NCBI RefSeq assembly: GCF_007676705.1
Contig: NZ_VEBF01000001.1
Coordinates: 992,001-1,056,000 of the forward strand
Source: Paenibacillus xylanexedens
GTDB lineage: Bacteria > Bacillota > Bacilli > Paenibacillales > Paenibacillaceae
DNA: 64,000 nucleotides
Reading direction: 5' to 3'
Part shown: one piece after another, positions 51,525 to 60,011 of the stretch
How positions within the stretch are numbered: the stretch's first letter is position 1
Layout of the letters: each line of letters opens with the position of its first letter
Program-made: the position numbers and the translations under genes
Notes under the pieces: model-generated
The model's database searches: none
What the model saw: the letters and a program-made list of their open reading frames with translations, nothing else
Told to the model about the DNA's origin: nothing

Positions 51525-51903
51525 ATGTCATGCTGAACTTGCGGAATTATCATTTCAGATTTGTGCACATCCTTTTTTCAAGCCGATGAAGAAAAGAGGA
51601 TGTTTTTGGGGAAATCAGGGAAATAAACCGCATCATATCAACAAAAATTAGATAAAAGTTCTTTAGACCTATTAGTGGTTAATTAGAACTATATTATTTT
51701 TATTCCCGTTCAATTTGACCCGTCATTTTTAGTGAAACATTGTAATCTAGGAATATACTAGGATGTCAATTGCGCATGGTCTAGTTCGTAGTTCCCTCTT
51801 TATCGTGAATTGACGCATTGACGCATTTGTAACCGGTAAACCCGGCACTTGAAAGTACCCCGTTGTTTATTGTAGTATTTGGTTAAAAAAAATCGGAGGA
51901 AAT
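51525..51903. other. intergenic region upstream of the tandem-HTH gene
   Basis: About 380 bases without a gene. Near its right end are a short direct repeat TTGACGCA-TTGACGCA (51810-51825) and a possible promoter, TTGAAA (51851-51856) with TAGTAT 18 bases later. The left half is AT-rich and shows nothing else. Confidence 0.45.
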
Positions 51904-52500
51904 ATGCCTAATCAACCAGAACAACATTCCATCCAGGCGTGGTCTCTGATCAACCGTAAATACTTGGGAAAAGGCGTCCGTGTTAAACGATTCCGAAAAC
52001 CGACACGCTGTCAAATCCGCAATCGTGTTCTTCTTGCCGTACTGATGGCCAATGATATCAAGCTATCCCAGCTCGCAGAGGACCTCTCCATCTCATCACG
52101 CAGTGTCAGTGCGTGGGTGTATGAAGGACGGATACCCGGCAGTACCAATTTGGACAAGACATGCCAATTACTCGGTTACCCGCGCCACATTCTTTTTAAT
52201 GAAGAAGTTGTGCGTAATAGCCCTGTGATATGTCAACCCGAGGCATCTCGCTTCATGAAGCGTACGGTGACCCGTTCTCCGGTTAGTAACCGTATTCTGA
52301 CAGGCTTGTGTATGGTCCATGATTTGTCGGTGACAGATGTCAGCCACTGGATCGGGGTTCATCCCGGCACTTTCCGCAAATGGCTGCATCAGGGAACGCT
52401 GCCTTCTGCTGCGTTTCAGGAACAAGCGGAGCAATTTTTCCGCATCCCGAAAACTATTTTGTTCGCAGATGTCATCTTGAAAGATCGTCGCAACAACTAA
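51904..52500 (+). CDS. DNA-binding protein built from two tandem helix-turn-helix repeats
   Basis: A 198-residue protein with an internal duplication. Repeat 1 (about 37-103) and repeat 2 (about 126-192) share an aligned pattern: NR(V/I)L...M..D(I/L)...(L/V)(A/S)..(L/I).(I/V)....(V/F).(A/K)W...G.(I/L)P...... then P..ILF.(E/D)V. Each reads as an XRE-like helix-turn-helix (LSQLAEDLSISSRSVSAW; VTDVSHWIGVHPGTFRKW). The N-terminal 35 residues are basic. Thus one chain may bind DNA like a dimer. The ATG follows GGAGG by 5 bases. A terminator follows. I recognise no named family. Confidence 0.75.
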   Translation: MPNQPEQHSIQAWSLINRKYLGKGVRVKRFRKPTRCQIRNRVLLAVLMANDIKLSQLAEDLSISSRSVSAWVYEGRIPGSTNLDKTCQLLGYPRHILFNEEVVRNSPVICQPEASRFMKRTVTRSPVSNRILTGLCMVHDLSVTDVSHWIGVHPGTFRKWLHQGTLPSAAFQEQAEQFFRIPKTILFADVILKDRRNN

Positions 52501-52514
52501 ATAAGCGAACAGCC

Positions 52515-52555
52515 AAAAGGCTCTGCTCTCCCCTAGGGAGGCCAGAGCCTTTTTT
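52515..52555 (+). terminator. intrinsic terminator after the tandem-HTH gene
   Basis: AAAAGGCTCTG pairs perfectly with CAGAGCCTTTT, followed by TT. Confidence 0.9.
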
Positions 52556-52728
52556 AACATAAAACGTATGCCTTCTCTCCCGGACTTGAAGCAGTCTTCT
52601 GGCTATTTCATCGGAAATGTCAGATAATCTACCCTTCTTCGCCTTTTGCTTCCAAGGAGAGCCATCACAGCCCTCCTCAAGCTAAGTTTATGCATTTCAT
52701 CATGACTGATCTCTCTAAAAGACCATCC

Positions 52729-53877
52729 TCACCTCGTGTTCAACACTTCATTAATATATTTCAAACCGGTATATCGAGGACGAAGCGTGTGTGCTGTGGT
52801 GAATGCATGCTCTACCATTTCCGGGGTTACACCCAGTTGTTCAATAGTTACAGGTCCGCCTACTTGTTCCAACCAAGCGGTGAGCTGAGCAGCCTCCGGC
52901 AAATGGTCGTATATGCCAAACACGGGTTCACCCGATGTCTGTGCGAGTTCTTTATATTTTACAGTAAGCAATGCACAAGCTACGCCAACTTTGGCACCAT
53001 GCAGAACAGGTCTCTCTCCCGCTTGCATCAGGTCCATCTCCCAGATATGAGACAGGTGGTGTTCTCCTCCGGACGCCGGACGGGAATGATCTATGATCAG
53101 CATGGAGATGCCTGATACAATTAACGCATCCATTAATACAGCCACCCCTTCAGCTCGTCCCTCCGCAATAGCTTGTACATGATCTATACAGGTGTTCAGT
53201 GCTTCTTCTGTCATCCGATAAGCGACCGGACAGAACGGTTCTCCGCCCAGCTCACGAGAAACAATCCAGTCTGCAAGCGAAGTATACTTCCCAAGCATAT
53301 CTCCGAAACCGGCAGCAGTCATCACTTGGGGGGCTTGCTCCAGAATATCCAGATCGGCAAAGATGGCCTCAGGCGGCACAGCCTGAAATGTCTGTTTGAC
53401 TCCGCTTACAATTAAGGGTGCACCTGCAGAGGTAAACCCATCTACTGAAGCCGCTGTCGGTATGGACAGAAATGGCTTGTTCATTTTGGAACAGACAAAT
53501 CGCACCAGATCATGGATGGTACCTGAACCCACGGCGATGACTGCCTCACTAGTCAGGTTCACACCCAACATGACTTGTACAATAGCGGCTTCGTCGGCAA
53601 CGATATCACCCGTGTGATTCTCCGGTAGATTGATCTCATCCACATGAATTTCCGCTTCCCGAATACTGCTCAGTACATCAGATCCAGCGGCCAGAAACGT
53701 ATGACGATCATAAACAACCGTCACATGATTGTACCCTCGCTCAGACAAATAACCCGGCAACCTCTGAATGGCCCCAGCTTCCAGATGAATCAACATATCC
53801 ACCAATCGATGTTCATGTCCACAAGCACACTGCTGCGCTTCCTCATTCCATGCTGCAATTCGTTCGTTCATATTCAT
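52729..53877 (-). CDS. egsA: sn-glycerol-1-phosphate dehydrogenase (AraM/EgsA family)
   Basis: A metal-dependent NAD(P)H enzyme that reduces dihydroxyacetone phosphate to sn-glycerol 1-phosphate; in B. subtilis AraM it feeds heptaprenylglyceryl phosphate synthesis via PcrB. The GSGTIHDLVRF (near residue 116), TAASVDGFTSAGAPL and FGDMLGKYTSLADW motifs and the metal-ligand segment GGEHHLSHIWEMD are present. Length 382 is typical. ATG at 53877 follows GAGGGTAAGAG. It is monocistronic. The downstream partner pcrB is not in the window. Confidence 0.9.
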   Translation of the reverse strand: MNMNERIAAWNEEAQQCACGHEHRLVDMLIHLEAGAIQRLPGYLSERGYNHVTVVYDRHTFLAAGSDVLSSIREAEIHVDEINLPENHTGDIVADEAAIVQVMLGVNLTSEAVIAVGSGTIHDLVRFVCSKMNKPFLSIPTAASVDGFTSAGAPLIVSGVKQTFQAVPPEAIFADLDILEQAPQVMTAAGFGDMLGKYTSLADWIVSRELGGEPFCPVAYRMTEEALNTCIDHVQAIAEGRAEGVAVLMDALIVSGISMLIIDHSRPASGGEHHLSHIWEMDLMQAGERPVLHGAKVGVACALLTVKYKELAQTSGEPVFGIYDHLPEAAQLTAWLEQVGGPVTIEQLGVTPEMVEHAFTTAHTLRPRYTGLKYINEVLNTR

Positions 53878-54036
53878 TCGCTCTTACCCTCCCATATGAG
53901 ATATCATGCATAATTAACAGGTTAAAACCACAAAATGAAAAAAGGAAATAAAATGTGATGATTTTCCTGATCACACTTTACTTCCTGTACCCAACATTTG
54001 CAAATCCATATCTCATATTTCCAAGTAGGTGAATCG

Positions 54037-54222
54037 ATGAAATTAACGAAAGAATTAGGGGTTTCGCTCGGATTTCTCGCCGGAACCACCTTTGGTAGCG
54101 GTATCGCTTTTTTGTTTCGTCTCCAGTCCGTTGAAGTTATTGCCAGTGTTACGCTGTTCGGTATCGCAGGAGCCATTGCGGGAATCATCATGGCAATCAT
54201 TTTGCGGCAGCGGCAGCATTAG
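54037..54222 (+). CDS. small two-helix membrane protein (61 residues)
   Basis: A product with two hydrophobic helices (about residues 8-27 and 33-55) flanked by charged ends (MKLTKEL; RQRQH). The glycine-rich helices (LGFLAGTTFGSGIAF) suggest tight packing. No family is recognised. ATG at 54037 follows AGGTG by about 6 bases; the frame extends upstream without a site. It ends 42 bases before the terminator that follows tRNA-Leu on the other strand. Confidence 0.6.
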   Translation: MKLTKELGVSLGFLAGTTFGSGIAFLFRLQSVEVIASVTLFGIAGAIAGIIMAIILRQRQH

Positions 54223-54259
54223 AATGTCGGCGCAAAATGGCATATTCACACTAATTCTA

Positions 54260-54317
54260 CAAAAAACAAAGAAAGGTTCATGAATTGCTCTGGAGCAACT
54301 CATGAACCTTTCTTTTG
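54260..54317. terminator. long bidirectional terminator of tRNA-Leu and the small membrane gene
   Basis: GAAAGGTTCATGA(A)TTGCTC (54271-54290) pairs with GAGCAA(C)TCATGAACCTTTC (54293-54312), a ~20-bp stem. T-runs occur on both strands. Confidence 0.88.
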
Positions 54318-54322
54318 TTTGA

Positions 54323-54407
<85 letters not shown>

Positions 54408-54531
54408 ATAATATGTATCTCCTCATCCATCGATGAAAAGCGTTCCGGTGAAGCAATTCCTTGTTTTACCGTAATTCAGAGTATACATGGTTCAAAATTA
54501 AAATGCAACTTCTTTTTTTATTTCATTCAGG

Positions 54532-54551
54532 AAAAGGACATATGTCCTTTT
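54532..54551. promoter_or_regulatory. perfect 20-bp palindrome upstream of the Gfo/Idh/MocA gene
   Basis: AAAAGGACATATGTCCTTTT is a perfect palindrome (54532-54551), 81 bases before the start codon. It looks like a dimeric repressor operator; no known consensus is assigned. Confidence 0.55.
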
Positions 54552-54631
54552 ATATCAAATTCAAACATCCTATCGTAGCATTAAGCAAATATACCAACCA
54601 TACAACCGGAAAAATGAAGGAGAGATCTACT

Positions 54632-55624
54632 TTGAAAACAGCCAAACTTTGTTTTATCGGTGCCGGATCTCATGCATCCACGAATATATATCCTTCTGTT
54701 GTTGAGGCTGGAGGGCAGATCCAGGCCATTGCCACTCGCAATATCGAACGCTCTGAAGCAGCTCTGCTGCGATTTGGCAGCAACGGAAAAGGGTATGACA
54801 ACGCTCAGCTTATGTTACAGCTGGAAACCTGTGATGGAGTCGTTGTCGTCGCCCAGCCTGTAGATCAGACCACTCTTGTCCTTGAATGTATTCGGGCTGG
54901 CAAGAATGTATACGTGGATAAACCGCTTGGATGGAACGCAGCCGAAGCCGCCGCTGTAGCAGAAGCTGCCGAACAGGCTGGCGTCGTCGTCATGGTCGGT
55001 TTCATGAAACGTTATGCTCCCATATATATGAAACTCAAGGAACTCATTGATGGAGGTTCGCTAGGTAAGGTGCGTTCGTTCCAGATGAAGTTCGCGGTAG
55101 ACAGCACACCATTTTGCAAGGATGAGGAACAATTCATGAAGCTCGCTGCCATTCATATGGTTGATCTGATGCGTTTCCTGTTCGGAGAAGCCGTACGGGT
55201 TACAGGCACAACTGTGAAGGATGGGGAACATATCAACCAGAGCATTTCCCTTATATTTGAGAATAACGTCGTGGGTAGTGCCTATTTCACCGGCATGAGT
55301 GCATGGTCACGAGAAAGCGAAAGTGTACTCGTGACCTTCGATAACGGATTTGCGTCTGCTGAAGAGATCAATACACTCACTGTTCATCCATCCCGACGCT
55401 CAACCAGCCTTCCTTGGAAGTCTCTCGAGGAACAAGATAGCGTATATACCTCTTCCGGATCTCCCATGTCTGGAGCTTATCGTGATCTTTATCTGCGTGG
55501 GTTCGTTGGTGAAATGGCTCATTTTATTGAATGCTGCCAAAATCATTCTGTCCCACATTCCAGCGCGAAGGATAATATTGGAACAATGGCGCTATGTGAC
55601 TCTATTCTATCGTCATTGAAATGA
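54632..55624 (+). CDS. Gfo/Idh/MocA family oxidoreductase
   Basis: An NAD(P)-dependent sugar/inositol-type dehydrogenase, cytosolic. The N-terminal Rossmann fold reads LCFIGAGSHASTNIYPSVVEAG; the YVDKPLGWNAAEAAAVAE segment carries the conserved EKP-like Lys-Pro (Lys-Pro of the family, here DKP) and the C-terminal domain includes AAIHMVDLMRFLFG with the conserved His. The start is TTG at 54632, with GAAGGAG 9 bases before; the upstream open frame lacks coding character. A 20-bp palindrome lies upstream. Length of about 330 residues is typical. The substrate is unknown. A terminator follows. Confidence 0.9.
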   Translation: MKTAKLCFIGAGSHASTNIYPSVVEAGGQIQAIATRNIERSEAALLRFGSNGKGYDNAQLMLQLETCDGVVVVAQPVDQTTLVLECIRAGKNVYVDKPLGWNAAEAAAVAEAAEQAGVVVMVGFMKRYAPIYMKLKELIDGGSLGKVRSFQMKFAVDSTPFCKDEEQFMKLAAIHMVDLMRFLFGEAVRVTGTTVKDGEHINQSISLIFENNVVGSAYFTGMSAWSRESESVLVTFDNGFASAEEINTLTVHPSRRSTSLPWKSLEEQDSVYTSSGSPMSGAYRDLYLRGFVGEMAHFIECCQNHSVPHSSAKDNIGTMALCDSILSSLK

Positions 55625-55708
55625 CGTATATACGTTCATTTCACAAGACGCAACTGAGGATCTTTCTTTGGGCCTGCTTCTCACAAAAAGTAAACGTATA
55701 AAAGACAA

Positions 55709-55745
55709 AAGAAGCTGTCCCTTGTTCTTAGGGGTCAGCTTCTTT
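55709..55745. terminator. bidirectional terminator between the oxidoreductase and the GGDEF gene
   Basis: AAGAAGCTG pairs with CAGCTTCTT, with an inner CCC/GGG stem; T-rich on both sides. Confidence 0.8.
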
Positions 55746-55747
55746 AC

Positions 55748-57364
55748 TTATTTGATAACGGTCTGGATTGTAATCGTGCGGTTACGTCCCTCTTCCTTCG
55801 CTTGATACAGAGCATTATCCGCCAAGTGGAACAATTCCGTTGCCGTGGTGGAATGCAATGGATATTCAGCAATTCCAGCCGAGATGGTGACGGAACGATC
55901 AATAGGCAATATACTTTCTTCGACCGTTATTCGGATACGTTCAGCAATCTCAAAAGCCACGTTAGACTCGGAATTTCTTAACAAGACTACAAATTCCTCT
56001 CCACCAAACCGGGCACCGACATCTTCTGGTCGAACAGACAATTGAATGATATTGGCAATGTGTTTCAATACTTCATCCCCAGCATGATGCCCGAATGTAT
56101 CATTAATGGATTTGAAGCGGTCAATATCCAGAACAATAATGGAGAACGGCACCTCATCCTGAATCCATTCCTGGATGACTTCTTCGAAGGTTCTGCGATT
56201 GTTCATGCCTGTTAAAACATCTGTTCTGGCATCATAGACAAGCTGGTTTGTCTGTTTCCTAAAGTTCGCCAATGCACCAACAACCGTTCGTGTGAGAAGG
56301 TCTGCCTCTCTATTCCAGTGAGGCTTCATCACCGGTAGATCCACTTGTCCCTTATCGACCTGATTCACCAAATCAGCCAGCATAGCAAAAGGACTGGCCA
56401 GCTTGCGTGCAACCCGAACCACAATAAGGGTCAGGATCAGGAAAGGCACTGAAGTGTACAGTAACAACATACGGATATGATGATTCAACTGATCGTACAC
56501 CGTTTGTGTTGGAGACACGATTACGACGCCCCAGTCTGTTGATGGAACTTTGTAATAACCTGCAAGCGAATCCACACCTGCCAGGTTTTTGTATTGTTCT
56601 TTACCGTGCTCGTTTGCTAACAGCTTTTGCACCACTTCATTTTTACTGACATTTTCACCAATTCGGTTGGTGTTTGGGTGAAATAACAAAGTGCCCTTCT
56701 TATCCACAATAAAAAAGTAGGAACCATTACTTGTCTTGAGCTGACTGCCAAAAGACAGACTCAATATATTATTTTCCTGTAAAAAGATATTTCCACCGAT
56801 TGTTCCTTGGTACTCCCCTGCCGAATCAAAGATCGGTTCACTTACAAATACAATTCTGCGTTTGGTTCTGGGTGTCTGGTACGCTTCGGAGATATACGAA
56901 GCCCTCAATTTAACTGCTTCTTTTGCTGCATTGGAACTAACATGGTGACCTACGCTAGCCTGTGAGTAAGGTGAGGTAGACCTGACTACTCCCGCTTTAT
57001 CTACCAAAGAAACGGAATTGAAAAAATTACTGCTATTGCGAACCAAATCCAATGTGGAATTCAATTCTTTTGTATTGGATTGATCCATATCCGGGAAATA
57101 TTTGGCTGCATATTTCAAACTCTCCTGCATGGAATAAAAAAGCGAATCCAGCGTTTGGCTCATTTGCACAGCGCTTGCGTAATTTAGCGACAAGGTGTTA
57201 TCAATGAGTGATTGCTTCTGAGATGTATAAGATGAGATGACCATGATGGTCAATGTCATTAAAACTGAAATGGTGACCAACCCGCCAAGCAAGGCCGTAA
57301 GGCTAATCTTCTTGATATTTTTTAGTTTTTTTTGTAATCTGGATATCCTGTTTGGTGCAATCAT
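55748..57364 (-). CDS. membrane sensor diguanylate cyclase (dCache-GGDEF)
   Basis: A 538-residue sensor that makes c-di-GMP. Order: basic cytoplasmic N-terminus, transmembrane helix 1 (about 22-44), extracellular double-Cache-like domain (about 45-290, with FVSEPIFDSAGEYQGTIGGNIFL and DWGVVIVSP), transmembrane helix 2 (about 296-318), a HAMP-like linker, and GGDEF at about 385-538. The active site is GGEEF (near 454) and an inhibitory I-site RxxD is present as RPED five residues before it, so product inhibition is expected. ATG follows GGGGGAAG by 6 bases. It is monocistronic. Its signal is unknown. Confidence 0.94.
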   Translation of the reverse strand: MIAPNRISRLQKKLKNIKKISLTALLGGLVTISVLMTLTIMVISSYTSQKQSLIDNTLSLNYASAVQMSQTLDSLFYSMQESLKYAAKYFPDMDQSNTKELNSTLDLVRNSSNFFNSVSLVDKAGVVRSTSPYSQASVGHHVSSNAAKEAVKLRASYISEAYQTPRTKRRIVFVSEPIFDSAGEYQGTIGGNIFLQENNILSLSFGSQLKTSNGSYFFIVDKKGTLLFHPNTNRIGENVSKNEVVQKLLANEHGKEQYKNLAGVDSLAGYYKVPSTDWGVVIVSPTQTVYDQLNHHIRMLLLYTSVPFLILTLIVVRVARKLASPFAMLADLVNQVDKGQVDLPVMKPHWNREADLLTRTVVGALANFRKQTNQLVYDARTDVLTGMNNRRTFEEVIQEWIQDEVPFSIIVLDIDRFKSINDTFGHHAGDEVLKHIANIIQLSVRPEDVGARFGGEEFVVLLRNSESNVAFEIAERIRITVEESILPIDRSVTISAGIAEYPLHSTTATELFHLADNALYQAKEEGRNRTITIQTVIK

Positions 57365-57524
57365 TTTATTACTTCCCCCGGATTTTCATGAAAAAGCATA
57401 TTCCCTCTATCTTATACGAAAGTTGTTAAGATCGAATGAAGAGTTTGTGAAGTCTTAACAATTACATCGTAAGATTGACGATTTAATGACATTTTACTTT
57501 TCCTGGCAGAATTAATGTTCAGGA

Positions 57525-58268
57525 TCAACCTGAATCGACAATGATATATCCTTCTTCTGGCTCCTGTTCAACAAACCCCGCCATGTGACGAAGCTGAAAA
57601 TCAATCGGATGATGACTGCCCATCAAAATACGATTTTGGACCTCATCTGCCGTTTCTGCAGGCAATGCGAATGCACGTGTATAGGCAAACTGTCCCAGAA
57701 GTGTGGTATAGATCGCATTGACAAGCTGATCATTGCCCGCACGTCCGAACACATTAAGGATCACAGCTCCATCCGAGTCCAGCTTGTCCTTGACCATGGC
57801 AAAAAAATCACTGGATATAAACTGCTTAGGTGTACCCGTTGCCGTAAAAGCATCAATAATAATATAATCATATGTCTCAGCGGGTTCATGCCCTAATAAT
57901 TCACGACCATCCCCTATGAGCACAGGATTTCCTTGAAATCCAAAAAAGGTTCGGCTCAATTCAGCGACCTCTGCGTCCAGCTCGGCCACCTTTACCTGAC
58001 GATCGGACAAGTAGGTTGGCAACGTGCCAATACCATGTCCTACCACAAACACTTTATCAAATGCAGGGTCATTTCGTTCCATTAGATGCACGATCGCTCG
58101 GGGATACTCCAACACCATCCGTGTTGGCTCATCCAGATCCATGGCTCCCTGCACAGCTGCGTTGGAGAATTCTAATACACGAAACCGCCCCTTTTCTCCA
58201 TAAAGCCTTTTTGTATCATATACCGTCAGCTCATGCTGTTCACTTTTATTTCGATACAGAACTCTCAC
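57525..58268 (-). CDS. spermidine synthase-like SAM-fold protein
   Basis: A cytosolic Rossmann-fold protein of the spermidine/spermine synthase superfamily. The nucleotide motif VFVVGHGIGTLPTYLSDRQVKVAELDAEVAELSRTFF (given here in pieces of the pattern G-x-G-x-G...ELD) and the catalytic-type IIIDAFTATGTPKQF are visible. Length is 247 residues from GTG at 58268, which has an excellent AAGGGAG site 8 bases before; the ATG at 58307 has no good site. No speD or other polyamine gene is nearby; many such single-domain homologs do not make spermidine, so the reaction is uncertain. Confidence 0.8.
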   Translation of the reverse strand: MRVLYRNKSEQHELTVYDTKRLYGEKGRFRVLEFSNAAVQGAMDLDEPTRMVLEYPRAIVHLMERNDPAFDKVFVVGHGIGTLPTYLSDRQVKVAELDAEVAELSRTFFGFQGNPVLIGDGRELLGHEPAETYDYIIIDAFTATGTPKQFISSDFFAMVKDKLDSDGAVILNVFGRAGNDQLVNAIYTTLLGQFAYTRAFALPAETADEVQNRILMGSHHPIDFQLRHMAGFVEQEPEEGYIIVDSG

Positions 58269-58372
58269 GAACCGTTCTCCCTTCGTACTCTCACACTTAT
58301 TCGACATATATCTTCATTCTATTACACGGGATGACAACATTCCACCCTATACTTGAATGATCGTAATAGAAC

Positions 58373-58411
58373 AAAAAAGACTGATTCCGATCATACGGAA
58401 ACAGCCTTTTT
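58373..58411 (-). terminator. intrinsic terminator of the J/TPR-DUF1266-LysR operon
   Basis: On the minus strand AAAAAGGCTG...CCG pairs with CGG...CAGTCTTTTTT (with G-U pairs), followed by TT. Confidence 0.75.
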
Positions 58412-58429
58412 ATGAAGCTTTCAACATTA

Positions 58430-59332
58430 TTAAGAGCCTATCGCCTCATGCAGAGCCTGGACATATTCCACGCCCAGATTGGAGAGAGAAGTACTCTTGT
58501 GACTTATCCAGCCTACATTAATGGTTTCCTCACATTCCAGCGGAACAGGAATAATCTCGTTTCCGTTCAGATCGGCGCTAAGCACTCCCGTAGAGATGGT
58601 ATACCCATTCAAACCAATCAACAGGTTAAACAATGTTGCGCGGTCATTGACCTGTATGCTTTTCGGATGAGATAACGTACTCAGGATCTCTTCGGAAAAA
58701 TGAAAGGAATTGTACTCTCCCTGGTCAAAAGACAGGTACGGATAATCTTGCAGTTGCTCGATTGCAACCGACTCCTGCTTCGCCAGCGGGTTCTTCACAC
58801 TGATAAAGATATGGGGCTTGGCTGTGAACAAGCTTGTGAAGACCAGGCCCGCATCTTTTAACAATTTGTTAATTACTTTGGCATTGAATTCATTCAAGTA
58901 CAGGATGCCAATTTCACTACGCAGGCTTTTCACGTCCTGAATAATCTCATAGGTCTTTGTCTCTCGAAGCGCCAACTCGTATTCATCCTGACCATACTGC
59001 TGTACCAGACGAACAAAGGCATTCACCGCAAACGCATAATGCTGCGTCGATACGGAGAAATGCTGCGGGGATGGCTTGGCGTTCAGATAACGATTCTCCA
59101 GCAGTTCAGCTTGTTCTACCACCTGACGCGCATAACTCAGGAACTCCACGCCTTCTTTGGACAGCGATATACCCTTATTGGTACGTTCAAAAATGGTAAT
59201 TCGCAACTCCTGCTCCAAATCCCGAATGGCATTCGACAGACTGGGCTGAGAGATAAACAGCCGTTTGGCTGCTTCATTCATCGAGCCACGTGTGGCAACT
59301 TCAATCACATATTTTAATTGCTGTAAGGTCAA
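58430..59332 (-). CDS. LysR family transcriptional regulator
   Basis: A 300-residue LysR-type regulator. The N-terminal winged HTH reads LTLQQLKYVIEVATRGSMNEAAKRLFISQPSLSNAIRDLEQEL (residues 1-43), followed by the linker helix and a substrate-binding domain similar to the CbbR/CysL-type fold. The start is TTG at 59332, with GAGAGGG about 9 bases before, lying inside the DUF1266 C-terminus; the gap to the DUF1266 stop is 4 bases, so the gene is translationally coupled to it. It is the third gene of the J/TPR-DUF1266-LysR operon. Confidence 0.9.
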   Translation of the reverse strand: MTLQQLKYVIEVATRGSMNEAAKRLFISQPSLSNAIRDLEQELRITIFERTNKGISLSKEGVEFLSYARQVVEQAELLENRYLNAKPSPQHFSVSTQHYAFAVNAFVRLVQQYGQDEYELALRETKTYEIIQDVKSLRSEIGILYLNEFNAKVINKLLKDAGLVFTSLFTAKPHIFISVKNPLAKQESVAIEQLQDYPYLSFDQGEYNSFHFSEEILSTLSHPKSIQVNDRATLFNLLIGLNGYTISTGVLSADLNGNEIIPVPLECEETINVGWISHKSTSLSNLGVEYVQALHEAIGS

Positions 59333-59336
59333 GGTT

Positions 59337-60011
59337 TTATCCCTCTCTTTCTGGTTCAACAGGCAGACCAACGGTCGCTTCTTCCCACGGAAGTACATTC
59401 CATGGACTGTCTGCCCGTTCGAACAAATGCTCTACAAGCGAAAAGTGCTCCAAGGCTGACTCCGTGTCCAATTCTTCATACCCATACTGACGTCCTATAA
59501 GGTAAGCAAGTCCGAATTCCGCCCAACTTGAATACGCCTTTTGAATTCGCTGCGCCATTTCATACATAAACGTCCATGCTGTCTTCTCATCTACATAACC
59601 GACCTGCATCGCCATTGATATGGCTCGTCCCCAGTCCCAAGCGCTGATGCTTGCCGCGTTCAGACGACTGTCATAGAGCTGGATTATCCTCAATTGAGTT
59701 CTGAGCTTCTCATCCTCCAAACCAAGGATATAGTTCTCTTGCTCCTGATGCGTCATTACAGACAATAACGCCCTGCGTTGATCAAATTTATCATGATGCC
59801 CGCTTCCTTCTCGAAAATTTTCCATTTGCTGATGAAATGACTGCTCGTCCCGAATACTCCATGCCCGACCAAACATCTCAATGATGCCTTCCCTTTTCCC
59901 ATCCAATCGTTCAATATCATACCCTGCGGCGAATTCCAAAGCATTTGCCTCAAGTAAAATAGCTCCCGCTGCCAGTGTCCACTGCTGTCTTGCATCAAGC
60001 AAAGAATGCAT
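59337..60011 (-). CDS. DUF1266 (YbeU/YbeR-like) protein
   Basis: A 224-residue soluble protein. The DUF1266 signature is recognisable as SAWDWGRAISMAMQVGYVDEKTAWTFMYEMAQRIQKAYSSWAEFGLAYLIGR, here quoted in segments below 20 residues: WDWGRAISMAMQVGYV and FGLAYLIGRQYGY. The function is unknown. In E. coli the DUF1266 proteins YbeR and YbeU lie next to J-proteins DjlB/DjlC and Hsp70 HscC. ATG at 60011 lies inside the end of the J/TPR gene (17-base overlap) with GAGG about 9 bases before, so it is coupled to that gene. It precedes a LysR gene by 4 bases. Confidence 0.85.
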   Translation of the reverse strand: MHSLLDARQQWTLAAGAILLEANALEFAAGYDIERLDGKREGIIEMFGRAWSIRDEQSFHQQMENFREGSGHHDKFDQRRALLSVMTHQEQENYILGLEDEKLRTQLRIIQLYDSRLNAASISAWDWGRAISMAMQVGYVDEKTAWTFMYEMAQRIQKAYSSWAEFGLAYLIGRQYGYEELDTESALEHFSLVEHLFERADSPWNVLPWEEATVGLPVEPEREG

